Assembly (NCBI GenBank): GCA_941918925.1
Contig: OW799233.1
Location: 135,314,533 to 135,378,532 of the forward strand
Direction: 5' to 3'
Length of the DNA stretch: 64,000 nucleotides
From: Phyto melanocephala
Taxonomy: Eukaryota > Arthropoda > Insecta > Diptera > Rhinophoridae
Of the stretch, positions 34,461-45,974 are shown piece after piece. Position numbers and translations under genes: made by a program. The notes under the pieces are model-generated. The model was not told the DNA's origin, made no database searches, and worked only from the letters and a program-made list of their open reading frames with translations. How positions within the stretch are numbered: position 1 is the stretch's first letter; each line of letters starts with the position of its first letter.

Positions 34461-35090
34461 ATGTATTAGTATAATACTAATATGAGTATATTTTAAGCGT
34501 GTATATTGATTAAATAAAAAAAATATTTTTGTAAGTACGATTACACAATTTTAACTCAATTAACCGGTAAAATCGATGCTCCACTGTATAATGATCATTC
34601 GTGACATGTCATAATCTAAACATGTTCTTGGTGTGTGTGATCAGGATCATGCGACGTACAGTCAATAATCGAAGAACTTCATAATTTCAGCAATACGGCT
34701 GAAATGCAAAGTTTGCATTACATACATTCGTACATACATATGTATAAGCATAAAAAATTTAACATTTATAGTAAAAACCTACAGGGCTGCACAAGCAGGG
34801 ATAAAAACAAACAATCTTATTAAATTTTAAAAAGTGTATATAATACTCACTCATTGTAAAACTAGGGTCAAGTGTCTCCAAGTCACCACTTTTGTTCACT
34901 ATATTGGTGACTTTTTGGTGCTGGTATCAACAAAACGTAAACACATTTTTCACCTAAAAATAAAAAACAAAAAAATTCAAAAATTTGTTAGAAAAATTAT
35001 TTTAGACAATAAACTGTAGTTTACTTTTACATTTAAAAATAATATTTTAATTTAATAGGATAAAAAGTATTAAAAGTGAGTTAATAAACA
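34461..35090. other. Intergenic, nothing recognised
   Basis: AT-rich DNA with a CATACATA microsatellite near 34720-34745; no coding or repeat family was recognised. Confidence 0.4.
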
Positions 35091-35095
35091 TATAA

Positions 35096-35222
35096 AAATA
35101 TTAAATAAACGTTTTCGATATTTTTTTATATCAATAGTTGTTTTTTTTATTAAGCTTGAGATCACTTTATTAACAACTATTAATACAAATAAAAAAGATC
35201 GAAAACATTTATTTAATATTTA
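35096..35222. repeat. Imperfect inverted repeat, about 125 bp, upstream of the Penelope remnant
   Basis: AAATATTAAATAAACGTTTTCGAT (35096-35119) is mirrored by ATCGAAAACATTTATTTAATATTT (about 35199-35222), and inner arms ATCAATAGTTGTT / AACAACTATTAAT also pair. It could form a long hairpin. Whether it belongs to the Penelope-like element or is separate is unknown. Confidence 0.6.
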
Positions 35223-35429
35223 AAGAGCTGGGAGCATATCCAACTAATCAAAAGACAAAATGATTTGCAGCAACCATTACAACAATTTCAAGTCTAACGA
35301 AGAATGTTGAAAAAAAATAATAGGTATAAAACTATTGGGGACAAAATAGTTAAAATAAAGGCGGCTATAACTTTTTTAAATTAAATAAATTAAAAAAAAA
35401 AACCAATAATTTTAGACACTTTTTAATAA

Positions 35430-36235
35430 GGGATGCTTTCCACAATTTTATTGAACACCAAGATAGATTAGCTAAGATTTTCAGTATGCAGATAAAAGAG
35501 GTACATAAGAAAAAATTTTATCGTTAACTGAATTACACAAAAAAGACAAACTTAGGAATAAGACTAAATAGGAAATGGTTTGTGGACAAATCCGACGCTA
35601 AAGTTCCGTCTGATGTACAGTGGGTTCTTTGTTTAGGAAAAAAAACATGAACTACCAGTTAAAAGGGACAATTTCCCAATTATGAATGTTATTGCAGATG
35701 GTGAGGATTTTATACAGACACTGAAAAAAGAAGAACAGGAAATTGTGAGATATAAATTTACAGGTATTATTGATAACCATTTAAATAGAGAACGATTGAC
35801 AAATAAAGACAAATTTTTATTAGATAAGGTTAATACAACTAGAAAATTTTTTAAGAGTAATAAGGACTTACTTATTATAAATGCAGACAGTGGTAATACT
35901 ACTGTGGCAATAAATACATAGGTGTGATTATAATTTGAGGATGAATGACATTATGGGTGATATTACCACATACCGATTATTAGATAAGGACCCAACAACA
36001 AAATTACAAACTTTGAAAATTTGTTTAGTTGAAGTTTTTTTCTTTAAATTAAAGATTATTACATCGTTAGAAAAGAACAAATTAAAAACTAATGTATCTA
36101 CCGCACCTAGATTATATTTGTGTACCCAAAATCCACAAGGAACAATTTCCTTTGAGAGCAATATGTTCTTTTGTTAAGTCTCCATCTTATGAACTTTGTA
36201 GATATATCATAAATATTCTAATGTAAATAAATTTA
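35430..36235 (+). pseudogene. Penelope-like element, N-terminal and reverse-transcriptase fragment
   Basis: Frames switch but motifs occur in order: KWFVDKSDAKVPSDVQWVL (35570-35630), FPIMNVIADGEDFIQTLKKE (35674-35735), KDLLIINADSGNTTVAIN (35860-35915; usually ITKADKGNTTV), MGDITTYRLLDKDPTTKLQ (35953-36005), and VPKIHKEQFPLRAICSFVK with SPSYELCRYIINIL (about 36120-36220). DVQWxLxLGxK, NADxGNTTV and PKIHKxxxPLRxI are hallmarks of Penelope-like reverse transcriptases. The catalytic YVDD block and the GIY-YIG endonuclease are missing. At least three frameshifts and a stop make this a dead fragment. Confidence 0.88.
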
Positions 36236-36239
36236 GAGA

Positions 36240-36858
36240 AAACTTAAAGTGAATGATAAGTTTTACTAACCAACAATCTTCGTGAAGTAATACTTTAGTT
36301 TTTTGTCCTCAAACTTTTCTAGCTGGCTTGTAACATTGCCTTTTGTGTCAAAATTATCACGAACTATCTCTCGTATATAAAAAGCAGTAAAGCAAAACTT
36401 TCTGCATATGATGCTTTGTTACATAGCATAAACTTCGACATTTTCGACGCAAAAAATAAAATTCTTTGTTTGCACAATAGTGTTAAATAAGTCCTTGTCC
36501 ATATGATAAAACATTGGTTGAAAAATCTTTTTAAATTCTCTTTAGAAATTGCATTCTTGTCCGTACAGTGAGACTCGGCGAATGAGATGAACAAAAGAGA
36601 TGAACACAAGACATTGAACACTTTTCATACGTTTTCCTTTCATCCACAAACTTAAAAGTTTCCCAGCAAATGTTCCATACGTCGACGTCGACAAACTAAG
36701 TGATCAAAGATGACATATATGTAAGATACACCATCTGCTGTTAATATAAGAACTGCAATCAGATTTTTACTTTTTTTCATTCTTAAAAAGTACCATTACT
36801 CCTGCAATTTTCAACCGATCATAACAAGTGAAACCCCATTTTACTTAATGAAAAATGT
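36240..36858. other. Intergenic, no gene recognised
   Basis: It follows the truncated Penelope fragment. The 85-codon minus ORF (36621-36364) shows no recognisable family and is probably chance. Confidence 0.35.
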
Positions 36859-36859
36859 T

Positions 36860-37100
36860 TTATACCCTTCACCTGAGGTGCCAACGGTATTAATAGCTTT
36901 GCGATTTCTTTTTTAACTTCTATAATTTTTATTTCCGTCCCAATAAAGTATATATTTTCTGAGAGAAAACCACAGTTTGCACATATCTGTATGTATCATT
37001 TTAAATATTCGAGAATGAATCTGTAATAAATTTCAGCACAATACCACCGCATAAGTTTCTAAGACATGAGTAAATAAACACGACTGCTCAGTTTTTTTTC
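36860..37100 (+). mobile_element. DINE-1/INE-1-like element, family A, 5' fragment
   Basis: TATACCCTTCACCTGAGG starts a fragment with CAATAAAGTATATATTTTCTGAG and the ATTCGAGAATGAATCTGTAA block; it ends before the T-rich interior. Confidence 0.6.
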
Positions 37101-37827
37101 AAATTTTTACCAAAATAATTAAAAACTTTAAGCTTGTAAGATAAAATCGAACAATCGATTTGTGGTACAATGACCATACTGTAGCGTAAACTCCCTCTTT
37201 TGTAAGCAGTGCAAACTTCATTCTCTTACCATATTGCATGCATGTAAATACCTAAATTGCTTGCATACAAAAGAACAACAATATATTCTGTTATGCCAAC
37301 TATTTCAGTACTAGAAAAATAAAACAAATTTATTTTTTAATATTAACTATTTATTTATTATTCCCAACAACGCATTAAAAAATGGTGCCTTCTACGAGTG
37401 CTCTAGGAAGCAGGTAAGCACTAAGTAAGCGTTCAAGAAGCTCTATTTGGTAATGAGGTTTTTGGTGGGCTTGGTTTCATATTTATTAATAGATATATGT
37501 ACGTCATTTCGCTCTATTATTTTCGACACCATTTTTGATTTTGAATACTTATGTATATACATATGTATTTAGCTAAAAGAATTCTGCCATTCTTTTTAGA
37601 CGCCATCTTTTATTCAACACTTTTTCTTAGTTTACTGTATTTTACTGGTCAAACAATACATCTAATACCAATATCGTGGGGGTTAAAGGGTATTAATCCG
37701 TAATTACTATAATTGACCCATAAGCCATTTTATATAGAACGCCATCTTGATTTTAATACCTTCGTAACTTCTTCTACAAAGAAACAAGTTTTCATAAATT
37801 GAACAGAAAAAATATTTGGTAATTAAA
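37101..37827. repeat. Interval with low-copy repeat words; no gene
   Basis: At 37600-37790 phrases such as ACTGGTCAAACAATACATCT and ATACCAATATCGTGGGGGTT recur, diverged, at 54420-54740. This is an old dispersed repeat of unknown class. Nothing coding was seen. Confidence 0.45.
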
Positions 37828-39668
37828 ACAAGTAAGAGTGCTATATTCGGCCGTGCCGAATCTTGTATACCCTTCACAACGTTTAGTCATGCAATAACAG
37901 TATCACCATTCATCTGATATGAAATAAAAAACATACATATACAAAAAACATCCCATTGCAAAATTATAAATTGATTTTACATATGTATGTTTCCTAAAAA
38001 ATACAAAAAAAAATATTAAAAACAAAAACAACAATAAAAAAAAATTACAAAAAAAAATTACAAAAAAAATTTTTTTAAAAAATTAAAAAAAAATATAAAA
38101 AAAATAATAAATATATAAATAATATATAAATTAAAAAAATATTCTTAATTAGCTTATAAATAAATAAGACTGTTGTTCAACTCGATATAGAATTATATCT
38201 AAAATATTTTTTTGAAATATCCCTGATGATGATCTACGAAGTAGGTCGAAATATTGGAAAAAAATAAATAAAGAAATTTAAAATCTTTTCTTTAAAAATG
38301 ATAAAACAAAATTGAATTTTTATGACCTAAAGCCAAACAAAAATCTATAACATAAAAAAATTATATAAAAAAATTTGTTTGGCTCAGCTGGGATTCGATG
38401 CCAGGTTTACTCTAACCAGTATATATGAATGTTGTTGTTGTTTTTGTGAAAAAATAACGTGGTGGTCGTGGTTTTTCGCTCAAACAAATCAAAAACATCT
38501 GTATATAGATGTTTTTGATTTTCAATACAGATCTACTCCCGAATATTTCTGATATTTTAATTTCTCAACCGGGTCCAGGCAATGTCGGGAGACTTCAAAA
38601 AGTTGATTTCAACATACACACGGACAGACTGACAGAGCTTAATCGACTCCTCTATTCATAAGCTTTCAGAAAATATATACTTTATGGGGTCGGTAATGAA
38701 AATTGTAGAAATTTTACACAGAATGACAAACCTACATATATACCCTTTTTAACTGTGTGAAGGGCAGTGCTGCCACAATCAAAAAATTTGTACAACCAAA
38801 ATTCGCTTTAAAAGTTACCAAATAAGAAAAAAATAACCAAATTTCAATATGTAGTATTTTTATTAAATAACATTAAAAAAGCATACATATTTATAATGTA
38901 ACGCATGTGATTTGAATACAATTAATAATAATAATAATAATAATAACAAAACAAATATAATTCTTTTGCCTACATATGCATGTATGTAATAAGTACACCA
39001 TTGTACATGTATGTATATAAAAAATAACAGTTTTTTTTAATATAAAGTAAACAAAACTTGCAGTTCACAGTATAATAGTTTGAGACCATAGATTTACTTA
39101 TTAAAAATTCTTGACTTGGAAGCAATAGATCAATGCTCATTTGGAAGGTATATAGTCGGAAGCTGATTAATTTTTTTTCGTTTAGTTTTCCGTTTTATTG
39201 TTGAATTTTGTTTTATTTTTCACACGTTTAGTTTTTGTATTTGACAGCCGAACAGTATTTTTACACAAACAACAACTTACGTGCATATTCTTTATAAAAA
39301 TTTACTTTGTAAAATCTTTTAATTGAATGTTGCCGCCATTACAAAAGACATGTCATTTCTGTAGTACACAGTTGCGATCATTTACTAAAATTAAACGAGT
39401 GAGTAGCAATTAAGGCGAATTCATAATTGGTGGCTGCACTATCGATTTTAGTCACAGCTGTTTTATTTTCAGTTGCCCTGGTAGCAATACTAAAAATTTA
39501 AGAACATAAAAGCTTCAAAAGTATGACATAAAAATATGTACATGTGTATCATTATTTTGGCAAAAAAATAACCAAAATGAGAAAAATATTCACATCTCCA
39601 CATTAAAGAAAAAAATAACCACTTTTGGTTAGAAATAACCAAAAACGGCAGCCCTGGTGAAGGGTATT
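37828..39668 (-). mobile_element. DINE-1/INE-1-like element, family A, carrying a hAT insertion
   Basis: The 3' stem-loop ATTCGGCCGTGCCGAAT lies at 37846-37862. Landmarks run to CTGTGTGAAGGG at 38764, where the 892-bp hAT element interrupts it, and the 5' end GTGAAGGGTATT resumes at 39657. An internal segment at about 38140-38330 is absent from other family A copies and carries a hammerhead-like motif. Confidence 0.78.
38765..39656. mobile_element. Non-autonomous hAT element, 892 bp, perfect 8-bp duplication
   Basis: Ends CAGTGCTGCC and GGCAGCCCTG, flanked by GTGAAGGG at 38757-38764 and 39657-39664. Subterminal AAATAACCAAA words repeat near both ends. An ATA/AAT microsatellite sits at 38925-38947. 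No ORF of note. Confidence 0.9.
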
Positions 39669-40340
39669 AAAAGAACTTGAGTATTCAATAAAAAGTAAGA
39701 ACTGCGCAATCGAAGTAGTGGGTAGTATAAAACAGTATAACCGTAGTTTTTTTTATAATTGGTGAATTCACAAATTGTCCTAAGTGTATAATTATGTCAT
39801 AATTTTTCATAGTTTGAAACATATTTAAAAAAAGTTATAAATAATTAAATACTATTCATACATTCATTCATTTTTAAATTATGACCATACGAAACTTATG
39901 CTTTCTATATTGGTTTACCCAATTTTATATTTTGTATTTTAATATACCTTGGGCTCACTAGTTATTTTACAAAAGTGGTTTTGAAAACTATAATTATACT
40001 TATTGCATTAACATTTCAAAATTTTTATATATTAAAGACAATCAACATTTATGAAAGCTTTTATAATACTGCACTAGTTTTTGTTTTAATTAATTTAAGT
40101 TGACGACTAACGTAAAATTAATGCTACCGATATATTTTTTGTCATATTTATATTGGTATGCTAGCTAGATCTAGCATGAATTTGTTTTAACTAAAGTGGA
40201 GCATGTAATAATTAACAAAATTTTTAATTCTTAAAATTGAATACTTAAAGTAAATTGCAATGAAAAATTAAACAACCAATTTTGTAACAATTAGGTAAGA
40301 ATTTTATTGTAAATAATTAACAAAAATAAATCTGTATGTA
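39669..40340. other. Intergenic, nothing recognised
   Basis: AT-rich DNA upstream of the K2 duplicated block; no feature could be supported. Confidence 0.4.
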
Positions 40341-41162
40341 ACAAGAAAGCTTCAAATATCGCCTTATCAATTCTTAAAATTATAAATTCTAAGCCAATTG
40401 AAATAATTTTTTAAATTAAATTACTACATATTGACTGCATTTACAATTCACAAGGTGCCCTAAGCTCAAACGTTTTAAAATTATAACATAAAAAAATATG
40501 ACTGCTGTGAACGACCCTTCATAACTAACTGTGATGTACTAAATTGAAATCGCCGATTGTGCAATAGTTTTGATAAGATATTATTTAAACGGATATCAAA
40601 CGGCTGGGCTTAGCCGATCGCCACAGGATCTGAAAAGTTATGACAGCACAATAAACATACCATACACAGTAGTATTATTTTATCAACAACAATTTTTTTT
40701 TAACTATTGTGAAATCCTTAAACATTATGCCAGCATGACATGACATGTTAGGACACCTTGTGAATACAGTACTAATAATTATTTTTTATTAAATCTAAAT
40801 AAAGTTTCATACTTTTTAGTTTCACCAAAAAACTTTATCAATTGTTTTAAAATAAAACCCTTAAAATAAGTCATTTGCTGTTTTTAAATGTTCGAAGCCA
40901 AAAATGTTTGTTTTCCAAAAATAGCGTTGTTTGAATACAATTTTAAATAGATTTGCTTAACAATGGTGATGAGTTTATTCTATTAAATTAATGTACATAT
41001 GAAGAATATGCACACATTATATATTTATTTATAAAGAATAAAATTCTTTTATATTTAATTATTATTATATTTAATTATTAAACCAAATAATAAGTATTAC
41101 ACTTGTATTTACTTTTTCTATTCAATTAAATTTCTGCAAGTAGGTAATATTAGAATATTTCC

Positions 41163-41170
41163 TATAAAAG
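41163..41170 (+). promoter_or_regulatory. TATA box of Kazal-like gene K2
   Basis: CCTATAAAAGCCATAT lies 61 bp before the ATG and is conserved in K3. Confidence 0.65.
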
Positions 41171-41223
41171 CCATATAAATTCTTTTAAATGTATCCTAAT
41201 ACTAAGTTTTTATCCCTTCAAAA

Positions 41224-42050
41224 ATGTTGTGCATTAAGTTTCTCTTCTTAATCGTTTTCACCTTGTGCATAATGTCTAAACAATCACAAGTAACAGGCGG
41301 AGATCAGTTTTTTACCAGCGAAGGATGTAGCGATACTGAAGACACAATTTCTGCCACCGATGGCACCAGTTGCTATTTGTTCCGTAATATTTGTTTTTTG
41401 GGAGACGAATATTATAAACGTCGACAGGCTAATAAGCCAGGTAACAATTTTCATATACATACATACAATACATACTACACATACATATCGTCGCTGTTCT
41501 GACGTAATCGGTTATATGACATTTTAAAAAGCAAATTTATGGCTCTATTTTAAACCTTTATTGCTGGTACATCTATCCACCAAACCGATTAAGGATATCT
41601 TGATTGGTTCAAAAATAAGAAATACATAGTCAGTATGCGTAAGTTTAATACTGCAAAGTAATAAAATATAATGCATTTTTGCTCTCCTCAATACTCAGTA
41701 GAAAAACACAACTTAAATTTTTAGAGCAACGACGATATATGTTTAATAATTTAAAAAAAAAATATTTTAAAACTAAACTACTCTTTCTATAGCTTTGCAT
41801 ATCATTAACAAGGCTCAATGCCAAACCCAGTGTCCTCAATGTGGTAATGAAGAAAACGTCGTTTGTGGTGAATATCGTGGCTTTTTTATGGTTTTTGCTA
41901 ATGAGTGTAAGCTGAGAAACATGGCCTGTTTTCATGGAAAACGTAAGTTTTGCATTTAACTTGGCAGAAAAATATTTTAATTAATAAGAAACAATTTCTC
42001 TTTCAGCTATTATTAAGGTACCCAATAGTAAATGTTTAAAGCAAGTTTAA
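41224..42050 (+). CDS. Secreted Kazal-like cysteine-rich protein (K2), 136 aa, three exons
   Basis: Exons 41224-41440, 41793-41942 and 42007-42050 splice in phase (411 nt with stop; donors GTAAC and GTAAG, acceptors TATAG and TTCAG). A hydrophobic signal peptide (MLCIKFLFLIVFTLCIMS) is followed by a degenerate Kazal-like unit in exon 1 (ISATDGTSCYLFRNIC). Exon 2 carries a second unit with cysteines C-x3-C-x2-C-x7-C-x13-C-x6-C (GEYRGFFMVFANEC). Exon 3 adds a short tail with one more cysteine. The role is probably extracellular protease binding; a seminal-fluid function is inferred from family habit and the neighbouring THEG genes. Very similar to K3. Confidence 0.78.
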
Positions 42051-42107
42051 ATTAAAAAAAAATATATTACACTATGACATGCTGCTAAAATTATAAATTT
42101 ATAAAAA

Positions 42108-42625
42108 AAAAACAAGGAAGAGTGCTATATTCGGTCGTGCCTAATCTTATATACCCTAAAAATTGTATCACCATTCATCTCATACATACATATGTATATG
42201 TTTCATTATCTTTATAATGATTTTATCCGCTTAAAAACATCCCATTGTAAAATTATAAATTGAGTTTTTGTATGCATGTATTAAAAAAATAAAATAAAAA
42301 AACAAAAAAAATTTATAAATAATTTTTTGGTTTTAACTGGTATTTGAACCTACGTTCATCCAGTTTGTATTGTTGTGAAAAGTCGAGGTGCTCTAGGTTT
42401 CTTCATCATATTTCAGTTGTTTATAAATCTGCTCCCGAATATTTGTGATATTTTGGTGCCTTACACGGGTCTTGGAGATGTCTGGGAGCTTCAAAAAATT
42501 AAATTCAATATACATACGGACAGACTGACAGATGGGCAATGCTTAATTGACTCCTCTGTTCATAAGCTTTCAGAAAATATATACTATATGGGATCGGAAA
42601 TGAAAATTGTCAAAATTTCACACGA
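42108..42625 (-). mobile_element. DINE-1/INE-1-like element, family A, short copy
   Basis: Begins AACAAGGAAGAGTGCTATATTCGG with stem-loop ATTCGGTCGTGCCTAAT (one arm mutated). It includes GATCGGAAATGAAAATTGTC and ends with CACACGAAATGGCAAACCTATAT. It sits in the 3' flank of K2 and is absent from the matching K3 flank. Confidence 0.75.
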
Positions 42626-42719
42626 AATGGCAAACCTATATAAATTTTATAAATATTCAATATTTGTGTATTTACAAAGCTTTTTTAAGCAGTTTTCCCA
42701 ATGGGGTGTGAATGAATGA

Positions 42720-43370
42720 ATAAATGAATGCATACCCAAAAATTCGTTCAAGACGATCCAGCCGTTTAGTTACAGTATAGATAAATAACCTAGATAACGA
42801 CTGCAGCGTCATCTGCCGGTCTGATTTCATTTAATTCGGACATACACACGTACAGTTGAATTATATATGTATGTATATAAAGAAATGTATTGCATATGAA
42901 TTACTTTTCTTCAATTCTAAGAATTTTTCTATTTAATTTTGTTATATTGTTAAGAAAAATAAATATAAAATTATTTCAATTAATTGTGTTTTTAATACAG
43001 ACATAAGTACATATAAATAATAAATCCCGAAAAATTCCGGTAACCCGATTAATTTTAGAATCCCATACATACTCAAGTACTTCTTCATAGCTTTAAAAAC
43101 TATTGCAATAGATCAAAGTTTTTGTTAGTTTTATCAATAAAAATGAGCTTGTTAATTAACTGCGAATTATCGATTTCTCATATTTAAAATCAAGGTATCA
43201 TGGTGTAATTACATAAGGTGATAGCGTAAAGGAGAGCAATTTTTGTCTCTCTTTTTTTATGTATGGAGTTTGACAATTTCCGAAGTTGAAATCATTTTTT
43301 TAATATGTAGTTTGACATACTCATACATGCAAGGTATTGTTATTGTTATTATTATGATAGGCAACTCTGT
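42720..43370. other. Intergenic with a possible retroelement 3' tail
   Basis: At 42735-42800 the sequence AAAAATTCGTTCAAGACGATCC continues through an AGCCGTTTAGTTACAG phrase, resembling 3' tails of RTE-like elements in insects. The call is weak. Nothing else was seen. Confidence 0.3.
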
Positions 43371-43602
43371 AAAGGGTGGTTAATTTTTAAGGGCCGATTT
43401 TTAATGTGAACCACACCTAAGCGTCAAGTTTTTTTTTGCATTTCATTTGACATTTCTCAATTTCAGACTAACTCAATTTAAACCATGGAAAGATACACAA
43501 TCGAGCAACGCGTTAAAGCTATTTAGGCTTATTATGAAAATGGGCGTTCAAATCAAAATGCATATCGGTCACTTTGTGATTTTTATACCCTTCACAGAGT
43601 GA

Positions 43603-45974
43603 ACAAGTAGGAGCATTATATTCGGCTGTGCCGAATCTTTTATACCCACCACCAATTTTGTGTACATTTAAAGCACAATATTTATTATTTTGTTAATCGC
43701 TATAGAATAATCTCTTTATAATAAAATATGTATCACTTTCTTTGTAGAGGGTGGTTAAATTTTAAGGGCCCATGTTTAAGGTGAACCACATCTAAACTTC
43801 AACTTTTTTCTTGTATTTCATTTGACATTTCTCAATCTCAGACTAACTCAATTTGAATTTGAAATTTGAAATATTAAAGATTTTTATAAAAATGGGCGTT
43901 CAAATCAAAATGCATTTTGTGCACTTCATGATTCTTTTGGTCAACATAATCGTTCGAATTCGTCCACAATCGTGAGAATTGTAAAAAATATTTAAATGTC
44001 TGCAAAGCAGGTCTGTATGAAATGTGAAACCATCTGTGAATTCCATCTTAGTTCGTTGAATGGGAAACATTGCTGTTTTTCACGATAACGTGGCAAAAGA
44101 GCAAGCAACCTCGACCCATCATCGTGCCCAACAATCGAGCATCAACAGTGTCATTGAAAATGAAATGTGCCGCCTAGGTTGGGGGGCCATTTGGCCGATA
44201 TTTTGTTCCATACATAATTGAAGCATACAAATATTATCATTATACAAATAAATGATAATAATTTCATAATAATTTTATTCAAAATCAACATAGTCCCTTA
44301 AAATTAAACCACCCATTATAACTTCGGTATGCTAAATAGTAAAATGTTTTCGTAAATTTAGTCTTTCAATGAAAGTGACCGTTAAAATACGCGTGTCAAT
44401 AAAGTTTCTGCTAATAAACATAACTTAGATATTTCAATATAGTCCTTTAGTATTCCAAAATCTTTATTCATAGAGAATTTACATGAATTTAAGAGGAAGA
44501 AAGTGAATTTAAGGTTAAATTTTAAAGGCCACAGGTTGAATTAAAATATACATTCTCAGCATTTTGCTAAAACGGGAAATTTATTAGTAAGATTTTGATT
44601 TTTAAACTTCTATAACATTTTGCTTTTAAAAGATTTTCAAACGAAATAAGTTTTGTATAATTTTAAAATTTGTTAGCCATTAGTACATGAAAATAAATTG
44701 TTTATAATGTTTAGATATAATTTTTTTACTTAGGTCAAAAATTTCCTAAATTCCCAATTTTAATAGAGCATAACTTTAGGAGAACATAAACATAAGTTGT
44801 TAGCATGCCATCTAGTAGTTGCTAGTAGAGTCATCTATCTTATCATCTTTATCTTATATTTAGCTACAGTACAATAAATGGCACAGCGTAAGATGAATAA
44901 ATGCTAATATATATGACTAATATATTTTTATAAAAATTTAAGGAAGAACGTGTGCGTGGCACATCTATTTTCCGTTATAACGAAGACTTTGACATACAGT
45001 TTTGTCAGTTTTATTACGTTTTAAATTTGAAATATACACTGTGCGGTATAAATTTTCGTACATTTTTATCTATAACTCTTTTCCTAATTCATAGATTTAA
45101 GCGATTTTCAGGGAAAAATATTTTTTTTAATTGATAAATATATATTCGAAGTTTTATGACTCTACGTTTATGCGTCTGGACACAATTCAAAAGTGAAAGT
45201 GGGCGTTATAGTAGGCGTGTCAAAGTTATTTTTGCGAATGAGTACAACTGATGTGTTTCAATATAGCCCTTTATTATTCCAAAATCTTTATTTATAGAGA
45301 AATTATATGAATTTTAGTTAAAACGTTATATGGGAAGTGGGCGTAAAAGTGGGCGTGGCACATTGATTTTCCGTTACAAAAAAGCGCCTCACCGAAAAAC
45401 AAAGTGTGCAAAATTTCAGAGTCGTACATCCAATTTTGTTGCTTTTATGACGTTTTTGTTTTTAAATATACCGAAAAATACACTGTGCGGTATAAATTTT
45501 CGTACATTTTAATCGATAACTCCTCTCCTAATGCATAGATTTAGACAATTTTCGGGGGAAAATATTGCCTTTACTCAGGAAATATATATTCGAAGTTTCA
45601 TGAGTCTACGTTAAGGCGTTTGGACACAATTCCATTTTATTCGATGTTCGAAGGACACGGTTTTTTCGACCTACTCTTGCTTTTCGAGCTATAACTCTCT
45701 TCCTAATATTCCGATTTAGCCCATTTTCAATACCAAGCAAACCTTGTCTATAAGAAAGATTCTGGCAAAACTTGAGCCCCCTAGCTTTTTCGGTGCGACC
45801 TCTATCGTGCTTTCAACAGATGGACAGACGGACGGACATAGCTAGATCGTCATAAAATCAAACCCCGATTCAGAATATATATACTTTATGGGGTCTAAAA
45901 TGGATATTTCGATGTGTTACAAACGGAATGACAAAATGAATATACCCCCACCATTTTTTTGGTGGCGGGTATAA
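43603..45974 (-). mobile_element. DINE-1/INE-1-like element, family B, full length, with a mariner MITE
   Basis: The 3' stem-loop ATTCGGCTGTGCCGAAT lies at 43620-43636 and the 5' hairpin ACCATTTTTTTGGTGGCGGGTATA ends at about 45974. Tandem GTGGGCGTAAAAGTGGGCG blocks, the AAATTTTCGTACATTTTAATCG block and the GGACACGGTTTTTTCGACC block are present. A mariner derivative occupies the TA site at 43747-44316. Confidence 0.85.
43747..44316 (+). mobile_element. Internally deleted mariner in the DINE TA site
   Basis: Ends GAGGGTGGTTAAATTTTAAG and CTTAAAATTAAACCACCCAT, with TA at 43745-43746 and 44317-44318. It is a diverged sister of the copies at 12406 and 50961, keeping the start region and the C-terminal GGCCATTTGGCCGATATTTT. 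Confidence 0.85.

Larger units (their letters stand above)
40345..42700 (+). repeat. Segmental duplicate block containing K2 (pair with 55625-59300)
   Basis: Sequences upstream of K2 (ATATGACTGCTGTGAACGAC at about 40498; AGTTATGACAGCACAATAAAC near 40637) recur upstream of K3 (about 55757 and 57796). The downstream AAAGCTTTTTTAAGCAGTT (about 42677) recurs at 59219. The K3 block has in addition a 1957-bp transposon; the K2 block has a DINE copy at 42108-42625. Confidence 0.85.

Noticed and set aside
36364..36621. 85-codon minus ORF downstream of the Penelope fragment
   Set aside because: No motif, no neighbours supporting it, composition as expected for AT-rich chance ORFs.
41645..41935. 96-codon minus ORF across K2 exon 2 (and its counterpart at 58722-58970)
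   Set aside because: Antisense of the conserved Kazal-like exon; it is kept open by the exon's own composition.
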